A DNA stretch of 64,000 bases from Pedobacter sp. WC2423 (GTDB taxonomy: Bacteria; Bacteroidota; Bacteroidia; Sphingobacteriales; Sphingobacteriaceae): the NCBI RefSeq assembly GCF_040822065.1, contig NZ_CP162005.1:3410001-3474000 (forward strand), written 5' to 3'. A program made the translations under genes and the position numbers. Below are positions 21,309 through 30,331 of the stretch, one piece after another. Each line of letters opens with the position of its first letter. Position 1 is the first letter of the stretch. Below the pieces are notes generated by a model that made no database searches, was not told the DNA's origin, and worked only from the letters and a program-made list of their open reading frames with translations.

Positions 21309-21346
21309 ATAAAAAGGACAGCATTTACATTGCTGTCCTTTTTATT
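21309..21346. terminator. Bidirectional terminator
   Basis: AATAAAAAGGACAGCA and its complement around a seven-base loop, with A and T runs on both sides, between convergent genes ending at 21297 and 21348. Confidence 0.9.
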
Positions 21347-21347
21347 G

Positions 21348-22142
21348 TTATTTAAATTCTTTCATATCCACGATCCTGTTATCGTCATGATATTTCAGAA
21401 AAGTATTTCCACTTTTATTTTTCTCAAAAGTATAGTTATTTGTGATCCATTTATTAAAAGCTGCTTCATCTCCTTGAGGACTGCCAGCAACAATAGGTTC
21501 ACTAACTACTTCATCAGTCCTGTAATTTACCTGGTACAGAACGTTCTTAACAGCAAAAACAATAGTCTGTTTGTCTGGTGACATCAATAAGACGTCTCCC
21601 TGAATTCTCTCCTCAGGATTTTGCCTTTTAACTAAGTAAACCTTAGCGGTTACATTGGTAATGAAAAAATCATTGTTGACCAGGTATCCGGTTGCACCAA
21701 TTTTCTTCACTCCCTTGCTGAACTTTAAATCTTCTTTGCCTTTAGACGGACGGTATAAACTAACCACTTCTAATGCACCATTTTTTACTGCAATCAGAAA
21801 CGGGCGCGGAACCAGGCCTGAGCTATCTGCAATCTGAACCAGCAGCGCTGTTTTTTGCTTGTTAATAAATTGCGCAGAGGCAAATTTTGTTGGGCCTTTA
21901 CTTAGATCGGCCGCGTCAGCCTGAATGTGAACTATACTGTCTTTGAACTTTGCATTAAAGGTCTCTGCCTTTCCTTCATTGTTACTTAAAACAGAAATAG
22001 AGTCTGAGGCATTCGCTGGAAAATCATTAAAGACTTCGTTTTGGGTTAAAGTCTTTGGCGTATAGTGCTTAACTTTTTGATCTTGCTGGCTGCATCCGGC
22101 AGAAACGATTAGCAGAGTAATGGCAACTAGAGATAATTTCAT
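21348..22142 (-). CDS. Putative lipoprotein of unknown function
   Basis: 264 residues. A lipoprotein signal is clear: MKLSLVAITLLIVSAGCSQQ, lipobox VSAGC. The rest is soluble and beta-rich in composition (repeated phrases such as VEVVSLYRPSK, VYLVKRQNPEERIQGDVLLMS), as in bacterial beta-propeller-like lipoproteins, but I do not recognise the family. It is a single gene that ends at a shared terminator. Confidence 0.75.
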   Translation of the reverse strand: MKLSLVAITLLIVSAGCSQQDQKVKHYTPKTLTQNEVFNDFPANASDSISVLSNNEGKAETFNAKFKDSIVHIQADAADLSKGPTKFASAQFINKQKTALLVQIADSSGLVPRPFLIAVKNGALEVVSLYRPSKGKEDLKFSKGVKKIGATGYLVNNDFFITNVTAKVYLVKRQNPEERIQGDVLLMSPDKQTIVFAVKNVLYQVNYRTDEVVSEPIVAGSPQGDEAAFNKWITNNYTFEKNKSGNTFLKYHDDNRIVDMKEFK

Positions 22143-22334
22143 AATAAATCAGGGTCAGGAAAAATCTTTTTTTCGCAAATATGGGCTAAATCGTTTAAAA
22201 ATAATAATTTAAATCTCACTCCGCATGTGAATGTAAAGTTTTGCAAAGCGATATGATCAGCCGTAATCAATTCATTGATGTTGTATCATTTCTAATTGTA
22301 ATTTCTTCCATAAAGTTTTTAAATGAATATTTTC

Positions 22335-23570
22335 TTAGCTAACTGCCTTTTTCTTTTGCTCAATATCAGGAAGGAATCCAGTAATTATACCAATCAGCGG
22401 TAGAAAAGCACAAACTTTAAATACATATTCAATACTGGTCTGATCGGCCAGTTTACCTAATACAGCTGATCCTACCCCTCCCATTCCAAACGCGAAACCG
22501 AAAAACAAACCGGCAATCATACCTACCTTTCCAGGAATCAGTTCTGTCGCATAAACAAGGATTGCAGAGAATGCAGAAGAGATAATTCCACCAATCACCA
22601 CAGCAAGTACTCCCGTTAAAAATAATCCGGTATAAGGAAGAAGCAACGTAAATGGGGCAACGCCTAAAATAGAGATCCAGATAATATATTTCCTGCCGAA
22701 ACGATCACCTAATGGTCCTCCAATCATCGTTCCCGCCGCAACCGCAGCTAAAAAAGCAAATAAATAGAGTTGAGATTCCTGAACCGAAACATGAAATTTG
22801 TCAATCAGGTAAAATGTGAAATAACTGGTCATGCTGGCCATGTAGAAGTACTTGGAAAAGATCAGTACCAGCAGAATAACAATAGAGCCAATTACTCTTC
22901 CCCTGGATAAATTATGTTTAGGTTCATCTGAAGCCTGAACCTTCCCCTGAACTTTAAGATTAAGACGGCCTTTGTACCATTTCCCGATCTGGAATAAAAT
23001 CAGTATACCTAAAACAGCAGCTACTCCGAACCAGATAATATAAAATTGACCGTAAGGAATAACAATCAAGGCAGCCAGTAAAGGACCTATTGCACTTCCT
23101 GCATTACCACCTAGTTGAAAGATAGATTGTGCCAGTCCCTTTTTACCACCAGAAGCCAAATGTGCAACTCTGGATGCTTCAGGGTGAAAAATTGAAGAGC
23201 CTATACCGATGAAACCGACAGCTACCAGGATGGCCGCAAAACTGGCAGCCATAGCTATAAAGATCAGACCGATCAGCGTGAACCCCATGCCTATGGCCAA
23301 AGAATAGGGTTTTGGTTTCAGATCAGAATAATGACCTACAAAAGGCTGTAAGAGCGAAGCAGTTAGCTGATAAGTTAGCGTAATCAACCCGATTTGAGAA
23401 AAAGACAAATTAAACTCAGTTTTGAAAAGCGGATAAACAGATGGAATAACAGCTTGCAGCATGTCATTTAATAAATGCGTAAAACTTATCGTAAAGAGAA
23501 TTGGATAAATCGTTTTTTGAATAATGTCTTTTTTGATACCGGGATCAAGTGTTGCTGTATTAGTTTCCAT
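22335..23570 (-). CDS. MFS exporter, Fsr (fosmidomycin-resistance) type
   Basis: 411 residues, 12 predicted membrane segments. The N-terminus (ISFTHLLNDMLQAVIPSVYP) and GHYSDLKPKPYSLAIGMG loop are typical of the Fsr branch of the major facilitator superfamily; GGPLGDRFGRKY is the second-half loop 8-9 signature. Fsr proteins export fosmidomycin and small drugs, but the natural substrate is unknown. It lies 32 bases downstream of a GntR regulator on the same strand, which probably controls it. Confidence 0.85.
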   Translation of the reverse strand: METNTATLDPGIKKDIIQKTIYPILFTISFTHLLNDMLQAVIPSVYPLFKTEFNLSFSQIGLITLTYQLTASLLQPFVGHYSDLKPKPYSLAIGMGFTLIGLIFIAMAASFAAILVAVGFIGIGSSIFHPEASRVAHLASGGKKGLAQSIFQLGGNAGSAIGPLLAALIVIPYGQFYIIWFGVAAVLGILILFQIGKWYKGRLNLKVQGKVQASDEPKHNLSRGRVIGSIVILLVLIFSKYFYMASMTSYFTFYLIDKFHVSVQESQLYLFAFLAAVAAGTMIGGPLGDRFGRKYIIWISILGVAPFTLLLPYTGLFLTGVLAVVIGGIISSAFSAILVYATELIPGKVGMIAGLFFGFAFGMGGVGSAVLGKLADQTSIEYVFKVCAFLPLIGIITGFLPDIEQKKKAVS

Positions 23571-23602
23571 AAATTAGGTCAGTTCATCTTTGTGATGAAT
23601 TG

Positions 23603-24277
23603 TTATTGAGAAATATGTCCTATGATTTTTGCTGAGTTATTCCATGCTTTTTTTGCATCGCCAGCTGCTATACTTTTAACGAGTTGTTTATGTTGATGAT
23701 TGGTTTCTTTGAATGCTCTTGTGTCATGATGAACTTCCATAAACCAGTTTTTCATATGGATGGCCACTGATTTGTACAGGTCAATCAGGATCTCATTTCC
23801 TGAGGCTTCTGCAATAGATATGTGAAATTGAATATCTGCATCGATACATTCTTCCAGTAAATCGTTCTTCGCTGCCTTATCCCGTTTTTTTAACCAGTCA
23901 TATATTTTAACCAGGTCTGCTTTTGTTCTGTTCAGTGCAGCTTTTTCAGCAATCTTCATTTCCAGCAGATGCCGCACTTCATTTAAATCTTCAAAATCAG
24001 CACGTTTCAGACGCTGAGATAAAGGTTCTTTAATGCCCGTTGAATTCTCTACAAAAGTACCTACTCCCTGTTGGACTCTTAATAGTCCACAGTTTGCCAG
24101 GATCTTGATAGCTTCCCGGATTGTAGAGCGGCCAACACCAAAGGACGACATCAGCTCTGGTTCTATGGGCAATTTTTCGCCTACTTTATAAGTGCCAAAA
24201 GCGATTTGCTGTTGTAGTTTTTCAGCTACTTCGTCGGCCAGTGACTTGCGGGAAATTAGATTTGTATTATTCATCAT
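23603..24277 (-). CDS. FadR/GntR-family transcriptional regulator (FCD domain)
   Basis: 224 residues. N-terminal winged helix: LADEVAEKLQQQIAFGTY...GEKLPIEPELMSSFGVGRSTIREAIKILANCGLL; C-terminal helical FCD domain with the metal/ligand residues in DADIQFHISIAEASGNEIL and NHQHKQLV. Effectors of this class are usually small organic acids. A 13-base palindrome lies between its -7 box and start codon, which suggests autoregulation. Co-transcribed with the Fsr-like exporter. Confidence 0.9.
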   Translation of the reverse strand: MMNNTNLISRKSLADEVAEKLQQQIAFGTYKVGEKLPIEPELMSSFGVGRSTIREAIKILANCGLLRVQQGVGTFVENSTGIKEPLSQRLKRADFEDLNEVRHLLEMKIAEKAALNRTKADLVKIYDWLKKRDKAAKNDLLEECIDADIQFHISIAEASGNEILIDLYKSVAIHMKNWFMEVHHDTRAFKETNHQHKQLVKSIAAGDAKKAWNNSAKIIGHISQ

Positions 24278-24290
24278 ATCATCTGATGAT
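24278..24290. promoter_or_regulatory. Palindromic operator candidate for the GntR regulator
   Basis: ATCATC-T-GATGAT, perfect arms, lying between the -7 box and the ATG where transcription should begin. Confidence 0.6.
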
Positions 24291-24291
24291 T

Positions 24292-24321
24292 CAAATGTAT
24301 AGATTTTCTTTAGGACGTCAA
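24292..24321 (-). promoter_or_regulatory. Promoter of the GntR-exporter operon
   Basis: Read on the minus strand: TTG (complement of 24319-24321), 19 bases, then TACATTTG (complement of 24292-24299). This is an exact Bacteroidetes promoter with canonical spacing. Confidence 0.75.
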
Positions 24322-24423
24322 ATTAATTCTCAGAAAAAAACAAGAGCCGGCGCTGTTTCTAAAACTACTAATTTGATTACCTGAATAAAATCCCTTAAAT
24401 AGATTTCAGATGAAAGGGGTGAA

Positions 24424-25071
24424 TTATGATTTTCTTTGATTAAGAATCTGCTCGATAACTTCACCCTGGCCAGAATCTAAAGTAGGCATCAGAGACGGAA
24501 GATCTGTTAGTGAATAAAGACGTAGCCGTCCATTTTTAATGATATGCTCAGCAGAATATACCAGTTTCATATAATCCTGGCACCCTGCAATGTCATCAGG
24601 TAAAGGTTTAATCTTTTCATTCGGAGAAAGATCTTCAAAATAGTATCCTGATTTATTCAGATCAGGATACCTGTCCAATAACTCTTCTGTTAAAGGTATA
24701 TTTGCCTTTTGAGGGAAATCCATTGCAGATATTCCGGTAATCACTACTTCCTGTATGTTATTTTTTATAATTTCATATTGTTCAGCAGTCATTAAAAGAC
24801 TATTGGAGTTGTTAGGAAAGGCTAATTGTCTGATACCTGCAAGTTTCACGTATTCACCATCTATTCTGATCACCTTAAAAATGGAGTAATCTATTTGTTT
24901 GGATTGAACCTCAGTCCGTTTTGAAAAAATAAAACTTCCTGTTTGTAATTGATGATCAGGACTCGCCATAGCTTCATTCCATAAACGCTGATTATATTTT
25001 TTCTTTAAATACAGAAACAGGCTGACAGCCGCAATCATACTTACTGTAGTTATTATGGTTTCGGGTTTCAT
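24424..25071 (-). CDS. Hypothetical protein with one N-terminal membrane anchor
   Basis: 215 residues. One hydrophobic segment near residues 5-22 (IITTVSMIAAVSLFLYL) followed by basic residues, so the bulk is cytoplasmic or periplasmic depending on orientation. No family recognised. It lies 36 bases downstream of a GyrI-like gene on the same strand and may be co-transcribed with it. Confidence 0.65.
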   Translation of the reverse strand: MKPETIITTVSMIAAVSLFLYLKKKYNQRLWNEAMASPDHQLQTGSFIFSKRTEVQSKQIDYSIFKVIRIDGEYVKLAGIRQLAFPNNSNSLLMTAEQYEIIKNNIQEVVITGISAMDFPQKANIPLTEELLDRYPDLNKSGYYFEDLSPNEKIKPLPDDIAGCQDYMKLVYSAEHIIKNGRLRLYSLTDLPSLMPTLDSGQGEVIEQILNQRKS

Positions 25072-25107
25072 TAATATTTTTTCAGGACAAAAACAAATGT
25101 ATCTTAT

Positions 25108-25581
25108 TTAAGAAAGGAATTCCTTTTTAACTGCCACAAATATGTCCACTTCTGCATTTTCAGGATTCAGAGCACGTTCATCGTATACTTCAAAGTCGGC
25201 GGTAAAAGTTCTTTCCAGCTCCGAATTCCAAATCTTAATCCATTCATTATAAACTGCTCCCTGCATTAATTTGCCTTTGGCCACAAACTTCTGATAGGCA
25301 GCAACATCAATTGTTTTACTCACCATTTCATTAGGAATATCATTTAGATTTTCAACTTTACACCCTAAAATAGTAGTATAAGGTTTAGTATGATCTTTTT
25401 CATAATCTGTATAAATACAGTAGAGTGCATTGTCAATTTTATTGGGGATCTGATCAAGAATTCCTTCCGACATAAACTTTTCCCAAAGTACAGGAATGTC
25501 CTTAGCGGCTTGTCCGTTTTCATTAGTGGTCCGCACTGAAATACCGATTACATGAAAGGAGTCGATTTTTATAATATTCAT
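25108..25581 (-). CDS. GyrI-like / AraC effector-binding-domain protein
   Basis: 157 residues matching the small-molecule-binding fold found in GyrI, SbmC and the C-terminus of Rob: VIGISVRTTNENGQAAKDIP near the start, ALYCIYTDYEKDHTKPYTTI, YQKFVAKGK, and FTADFEVYDERAL with the closing VDIFVAVK. There is no DNA-binding domain, so it is a stand-alone ligand-binding or sequestering protein. A TATTTTTG -7-like box lies about 20 bases upstream (complement of 25601-25608). Confidence 0.82.
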   Translation of the reverse strand: MNIIKIDSFHVIGISVRTTNENGQAAKDIPVLWEKFMSEGILDQIPNKIDNALYCIYTDYEKDHTKPYTTILGCKVENLNDIPNEMVSKTIDVAAYQKFVAKGKLMQGAVYNEWIKIWNSELERTFTADFEVYDERALNPENAEVDIFVAVKKEFLS

Positions 25582-25871
25582 CTTTTTATTTGTTAAGCAG
25601 CAAAAATATGAGTGTCTATGACAACCCTATGTCAGCAGATGGCTTAATTTTTGTTCAGGGTGTTTATATAATTCAAGAATTATCGGAAATGTAATATAAA
25701 ATGGCAATTAATTAAGAAATAATTTCTGTTTTTAAAGACAAAATTTCTTTCTGCCATTTTAATCACACAGACGATATTCAATTATTTATTACAGGATTAA
25801 AAACGCTCAGGCACAATTACAATTGCAGGCATAAATCACTCAAAACAAGCTAAATTAACAAAAAACAACAT

Positions 25872-26234
25872 ATGGAAAATAACTTCAACGTAACAAAAAC
25901 AGAAGACGGAAAAACAGTAGCTATTGTCAGTTACATTACAATCATTGGCTGGCTTATCGCCTACTTCGGTATGCACAAAGACAAGAGAACAGAATTGGGA
26001 AGCTTTCATTTAAGACAAACGTTATTACTTTATATTGTAGCTTTTATCTTACAAATTGTACAACGTATTATTCTTAGCATAACTCCTTCAGGATTTGTAT
26101 TTACTATATTCAGCATTCTGTCTCTAATTATATTCATTTTATGGATTATAGGTTTGATCGGTGCTATTCAGGGAACTAAAAAAGAAATCCCTTTGATTGG
26201 TCAGAGAGCACAGTCAATGTTTCCAAATATCTAG
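25872..26234 (+). CDS. DUF4870 (Tic20-like) small membrane protein
   Basis: 120 residues with three hydrophobic segments and the family features VAIVSYITIIGWLIA and SFHLRQTLLLYIV (histidine-arginine pair just before the second segment). Function in bacteria is not known. Single gene with its own strong terminator. Confidence 0.82.
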   Translation: MENNFNVTKTEDGKTVAIVSYITIIGWLIAYFGMHKDKRTELGSFHLRQTLLLYIVAFILQIVQRIILSITPSGFVFTIFSILSLIIFILWIIGLIGAIQGTKKEIPLIGQRAQSMFPNI

Positions 26235-26247
26235 AACTGATATTTCA

Positions 26248-26290
26248 ATAAAAAAGGCCCGCAGAAATATTTCTGCGGGCCTTTTTTATT
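26248..26290. terminator. Strong bidirectional terminator
   Basis: GGCCCGCAGAAA / TTTCTGCGGGCC with a two-base centre, flanked by A and T runs, between convergent genes ending at 26234 and 26311. Confidence 0.93.
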
Positions 26291-26310
26291 GAAATACTGC
26301 CGGGTATTTT

Positions 26311-26709
26311 CTAAGTTTCAATTGCATAAGTAGCGATCGCGATACAAGTATTATCCAGGAGATCAAACGTAATGATTATCGGTACATTCACTCCTCCCTC
26401 TATGCGTGTTACCTGTATGTCAGAGAAATTGTCTTTCAGATAAGTGTGAAGTGCCGTAAATTTCCGGGCATTAGCAACCATCACCTGGTCACCCGGGTCG
26501 GCAGTACCCACTATTTTTTCAAAGAAAGCCTCCTGATCGATTGTTTTCAATGTACCGGGCGTTTCACTGTAAAGCTGAGCAAGCTTCATCCTTAACTCAT
26601 CCTTTGGAACCTGTCCAAGGTTTTCAATAGTTAGTGGGGCTTCAGATTCACTGAAATAAAACAGACCCTGTGTTTTTTCAGCTAATTCAGTTAAAATTTG
26701 GTTTTCCAT
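26311..26709 (-). CDS. NuiA-like nuclease A inhibitor protein
   Basis: 132 residues from the ATG at 26707-26709 (MENQILTEL); the frame continues 38 codons upstream with no conserved content. Resembles the DNA/RNA nuclease inhibitor NuiA of Anabaena: GLFYFSESEAPLT (compare the xSESDxP motif), a helix with ETPGTLKTIDQEAFFE, and the closing beta strands IQVTRIEGGVNVPIIIT. The usual role is to bind and block NucA-type non-specific nucleases. No such nuclease is adjacent. Recognition is from motif pattern only. Confidence 0.75.
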   Translation of the reverse strand: MENQILTELAEKTQGLFYFSESEAPLTIENLGQVPKDELRMKLAQLYSETPGTLKTIDQEAFFEKIVGTADPGDQVMVANARKFTALHTYLKDNFSDIQVTRIEGGVNVPIIITFDLLDNTCIAIATYAIET

Positions 26710-26903
26710 TTCGGTGAGATTATATGAGCATAACGTCTGATTGTCTATTAAAATATACGAAAAATAAAGGTTAACATTAATTTCATTTACCATGAAGTGA
26801 ATTGCACCCCGGATATAATCCAACGAGTGTCTTCAACCTTTAAATAATTGAGTTATACATTTAAGAGGAGTTCTGTATATTTATGAAATCAAATTCATAA
26901 GAT

Positions 26904-27824
26904 ATGACCAGCTGGCCGGAATTAAAATACGAAAATCTGAAAGAGACACTGGCAACAGTACAATTGTGGACACAAATTGCCGGCAAGATCAGGCTGGTCA
27001 AATCTCCATGGCTTAACCATTCCTGGCATGTCACTTTATACGTATCCGGAAAGGGACTGACCACGGGCAGTATTCCTTACCATAATGGTCTTTTCCAGAT
27101 AGATTTTGATTTTCTTTCTCATCAGCTGATCATCACCTCCAGCGCAAACGGACAACAACAATTCAATTTATCCTCACATACAGTATCAAGTTTTTATCAG
27201 GAGCTTTTTGAAAAGCTAAGACTTTTGGGGATTGACGCTGCAATATATGCCAGACCGAATGAGATAGAAAATGCAATTCCGTTTCAGGAAGATACTATCC
27301 ATTGTCATTATGAAGAAAATCAAATCGCTGCATTCTGGCAGGCACTGGTTAAAATGGAAGCTGTTTTCAGCAGGTTCAGGGCAAAATTCAGTGGAAAATG
27401 CAGCCCGGTTCATTTCTTTTGGGGAGGTTTCGATCTGGCGGTAACCAGATTTTCCGGCAGAAAGGCACCTAAACATGCAGGAGGAATGCCCAACATGCCA
27501 CTCGATGTAATGCAGGAAGCTTATTCTCATGAGGTAAGCAGCTGCGGTTTCTGGCCGGGCAATGACAGTTTTCCCTATCCGGTTTTTTATGCCTACTGCT
27601 ATCCAACTCCGGAAACATTTAAAGAACAACCAGTAAAACCTGAGAAAGCTTTCTACAGCCCTGATTTAGGTGAATTTATCCTTCATTATGAAGAAGTAAA
27701 AAATGCTGCTGATCCTGAAAAATTCCTGATGGATTTTTTACAGTCAACTTATGAAGCCGCAGCAATTACCGGAAACTGGGACAGGACTTCTCTGGAATGT
27801 GATTTTTCTGACCTGGAATCCTGA
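26904..27824 (+). CDS. DUF5996 family protein
   Basis: 306 residues, cytoplasmic. Family landmarks: WPELKYENLKETLATVQLW at the start, the KSPWLNHSWHVTLYVSG block, PVHFFWGGFDLAVTRFSG mid-protein, and the C-terminal block from HEVSSCGFWPGN to YFYAYCYPTP-like text. The many conserved Trp, His and Asp residues suggest an enzyme, but none has an assigned reaction that I know of. Ends eight bases before the convergent PAS gene. Confidence 0.8.
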   Translation: MTSWPELKYENLKETLATVQLWTQIAGKIRLVKSPWLNHSWHVTLYVSGKGLTTGSIPYHNGLFQIDFDFLSHQLIITSSANGQQQFNLSSHTVSSFYQELFEKLRLLGIDAAIYARPNEIENAIPFQEDTIHCHYEENQIAAFWQALVKMEAVFSRFRAKFSGKCSPVHFFWGGFDLAVTRFSGRKAPKHAGGMPNMPLDVMQEAYSHEVSSCGFWPGNDSFPYPVFYAYCYPTPETFKEQPVKPEKAFYSPDLGEFILHYEEVKNAADPEKFLMDFLQSTYEAAAITGNWDRTSLECDFSDLES

Positions 27825-27832
27825 TTTTCTGA

Positions 27833-29440
27833 TTAAAATCCGTGCTCTTTTCCCATCAGCTCATTTACTTTCGCCGATGTTTGATGAATAATCTCATCCA
27901 TCTCCTTCACACAGTTATTAATCCTTTTATAATACTCTTCCTTCTCTTCCTGGTTTGCTGCAATGTTTGCAAGTGCCGATAATCCTAATATAGAGGCCAC
28001 GGGTTTTCTGATTTCATGAGAATTGATCCAGGCAATCTCTTTGAGTGTATGGTTCTGCTCACTAATTTCTACTTCACGTCTTTTGCGTTCAGTAATTTCG
28101 GTAACAATATCAATATATCCAGAATGCTGTCCATCGGAATCGACAATTGAAGTACTATTTACTTCTACCCAATAAGGATCTCCATTTTTTGAATAGTTTA
28201 TAATTTCAATATTAAAGAAGTCATGCACTTTGAGTGAAGCTGTGATCGCATTTCTGGTCAGCATACTGGTTTCAGGGCCATACAACATTTCACCAGGCGT
28301 CTTTCCTTTCAGCTCATTTAATGGATAACCTGTCAGCTGTTCAAATGAAGAATTAACCCAGCTTATCTTCCCGGCAATATCTTTAATAACTACACCGCTT
28401 TTAACTTTACTGACCACATCAGCAAGTTGCTTGTTTTCTTCATCTTTACGTCTTAATTCATCAACATCTTTCACAGCTCCGATAATCCGCCGGGGTGCGC
28501 CATCCTCACCTGTCACCAAATAAGCCTGATCGAAAACATATTTATAATTTCCATCTGCACAAAGCAGGCGATAAGAGGCTTCCCAGCGTTTTTTAGCTTG
28601 TTTAACAAAGGCATTCAAGCTGTCCAGTACCCTTTTGCTATCTGATGGATGCATTTTACCTATCCACCAGTCCGGCTTGAAAAAACCTTGCTCATGGTCA
28701 TAACCAAATAATTGTTTTAAACCAGAATTCCAGGTCACCTGGCTGGTCGTTAAATCCCAGTCCCATATCGCATCGTGTGTAGCTTCGTTAACTAATTCGT
28801 GTCTTTCCAACGCATTATTCAATAATAATTCCCGGTTAAAGCTGTCTGTAATATCTTTAAGTACACCACTGATTTTATAGGGTTTTCCATCCTGGTAAAT
28901 CACTTTTCCCGCTTCACGTACATGATGCCATTCGCCATCAATTTTTAAACGGTGCACATAATCCATCTCACCTGTAATTTTTGTTTTTTCATGTGCCGCC
29001 AGAAATCCATCCAGATCATCAGGATGGATTTGGTCGAGAAAAAATGAAACAGTTGTAATCCCTGAATCAGGTGCCAGACCAAACAATGTATAGAGGTTAT
29101 CAGACCAGATCACTTCATCAGTTTGCAACAAATACTCCCAACTGGCAATCTTAGCCATTTTATGGGCATAATACCATTGTTGCTGATCTTTCTTACTATT
29201 ATCCAGATCGCGCTGCAAATAGGCCAGTTCCCGCTTCTTTCCTCTGTTGTAAAGGTTGACAAGGTAATGCAGCAGGACTGCACTGAATGCGATAAAGAAA
29301 AAACCTTTGAGACTATTAATCAGCGCACGATCCTTAACTGGCATACCATCCACCAAAAAGGCAATTAGCTGGTCACTTAACAATACCCAGACACAGCCTG
29401 TAATCACGTACAGTAGCACGATGTAATTCTTGTTCTTCAA
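27833..29440 (-). CDS. Membrane PAS sensor with HisKA-like end and no ATPase domain
   Basis: 535 residues. Two membrane segments (about 7-32 and 44-64), three PAS domains with PAC motifs (roughly 90-200, 210-330, 335-455; e.g. GELKGKTPGEML, DIVTEITERKRRE), then a 70-residue tail like a dimerisation/phospho-acceptor helix: LKEIAWINSHEIRKPVASIL with a candidate His. The protein stops there; no N, G1 or G2 boxes follow, and no intact kinase gene continues downstream. It may rely on another kinase or act as a phospho-acceptor/adaptor. Confidence 0.85.
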   Translation of the reverse strand: MKNKNYIVLLYVITGCVWVLLSDQLIAFLVDGMPVKDRALINSLKGFFFIAFSAVLLHYLVNLYNRGKKRELAYLQRDLDNSKKDQQQWYYAHKMAKIASWEYLLQTDEVIWSDNLYTLFGLAPDSGITTVSFFLDQIHPDDLDGFLAAHEKTKITGEMDYVHRLKIDGEWHHVREAGKVIYQDGKPYKISGVLKDITDSFNRELLLNNALERHELVNEATHDAIWDWDLTTSQVTWNSGLKQLFGYDHEQGFFKPDWWIGKMHPSDSKRVLDSLNAFVKQAKKRWEASYRLLCADGNYKYVFDQAYLVTGEDGAPRRIIGAVKDVDELRRKDEENKQLADVVSKVKSGVVIKDIAGKISWVNSSFEQLTGYPLNELKGKTPGEMLYGPETSMLTRNAITASLKVHDFFNIEIINYSKNGDPYWVEVNSTSIVDSDGQHSGYIDIVTEITERKRREVEISEQNHTLKEIAWINSHEIRKPVASILGLSALANIAANQEEKEEYYKRINNCVKEMDEIIHQTSAKVNELMGKEHGF

Positions 29441-29617
29441 ATGAATTGAGCTAATAATATCCTGGCGCCTTTTTGAAATTCAAACAGACTCCTAAAATTA
29501 ATGATAAATATCGATTTAAAGCCAGATGTTATTATAACTAAAGGCCTGATTGTTGATAACCTGATTCACACTGGGTGTCCGACGGATGTCTGAACTAATT
29601 AAAAGACAATTGAACAT

Positions 29618-30205
29618 ATGAAGCAATTTATCATTCTCCTATCAACCGCGATATTGCTGATTTCCTGCAATGGCAAACACAATGACACGAAAAAGATTAC
29701 CGACTCAGTTCATACAAATGCAAAAGATGTTATCCATCAAAAAATCCCTTCTGGAAATAATTCCGCTCAGCCGCTTTCTCCTGAAGTTGTTAAAGCTAAA
29801 GAATGGATCATTGCGAACATAGAGAACTCTTTGAACAAGGGGCACGATACTATTGAAGATTCGAATGAAGAAGCAAAGAGTATTTATACAACTCAGTATA
29901 GCGCTTATAAAATTGATGCAATCAATGTGGATTTAGACGATGGTCTGACTGAAGATGAGTTCATCACAAAATGGAAGGGAAAGTATAATCCGAAATTAGC
30001 GGGAATTGGATTTGGTTTCTTAATTCCTGAACAAGATTACGGTCTGATCAAAGTGACGGAATGTAAGTTAAAAAACAAAACTCCCGATGGTTTTGTTTTT
30101 AATGTAGTACTTGAAGATACTAATTATCACAAAAAATATAATAGAGATATTAGAATTATTGTGGCCGAAAAATCATTCCTTATTGATGATGTACTAGAGT
30201 ACTAA
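29618..30205 (+). CDS. Putative lipoprotein of unknown function
   Basis: 195 residues with a lipoprotein signal, MKQFIILLSTAILLISCNGK (lipobox LISC). The mature part has a polar linker and a C-terminal beta-rich region (YKIDAINVDLDDGLTEDEF, GFGFLIPEQDYG). No family recognised. Single gene. Confidence 0.7.
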   Translation: MKQFIILLSTAILLISCNGKHNDTKKITDSVHTNAKDVIHQKIPSGNNSAQPLSPEVVKAKEWIIANIENSLNKGHDTIEDSNEEAKSIYTTQYSAYKIDAINVDLDDGLTEDEFITKWKGKYNPKLAGIGFGFLIPEQDYGLIKVTECKLKNKTPDGFVFNVVLEDTNYHKKYNRDIRIIVAEKSFLIDDVLEY

Positions 30206-30267
30206 CTACATATTTAGCCATAATTCGCGGAATAATAATTATCTGGAACTATTCTAAATTAGTTTGG

Positions 30268-30275
30268 TATATTTG
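30268..30275 (+). promoter_or_regulatory. Candidate -7 element for the acyl-CoA dehydrogenase
   Basis: TATATTTG matches TAnnTTTG, 56 bases before the start codon. No good -33 TTG is seen. Confidence 0.35.
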
Positions 30276-30331
30276 TGATGTATCTTGCAAGGAGATATAA
30301 TATTAAAATATTACAGTAATTTACGACCCTA

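Noticed and set aside
26710..26823. Upstream extension of the NuiA-like gene
   Set aside because: The extra 38 residues do not align with the family; the internal ATG fits the known N-terminus.
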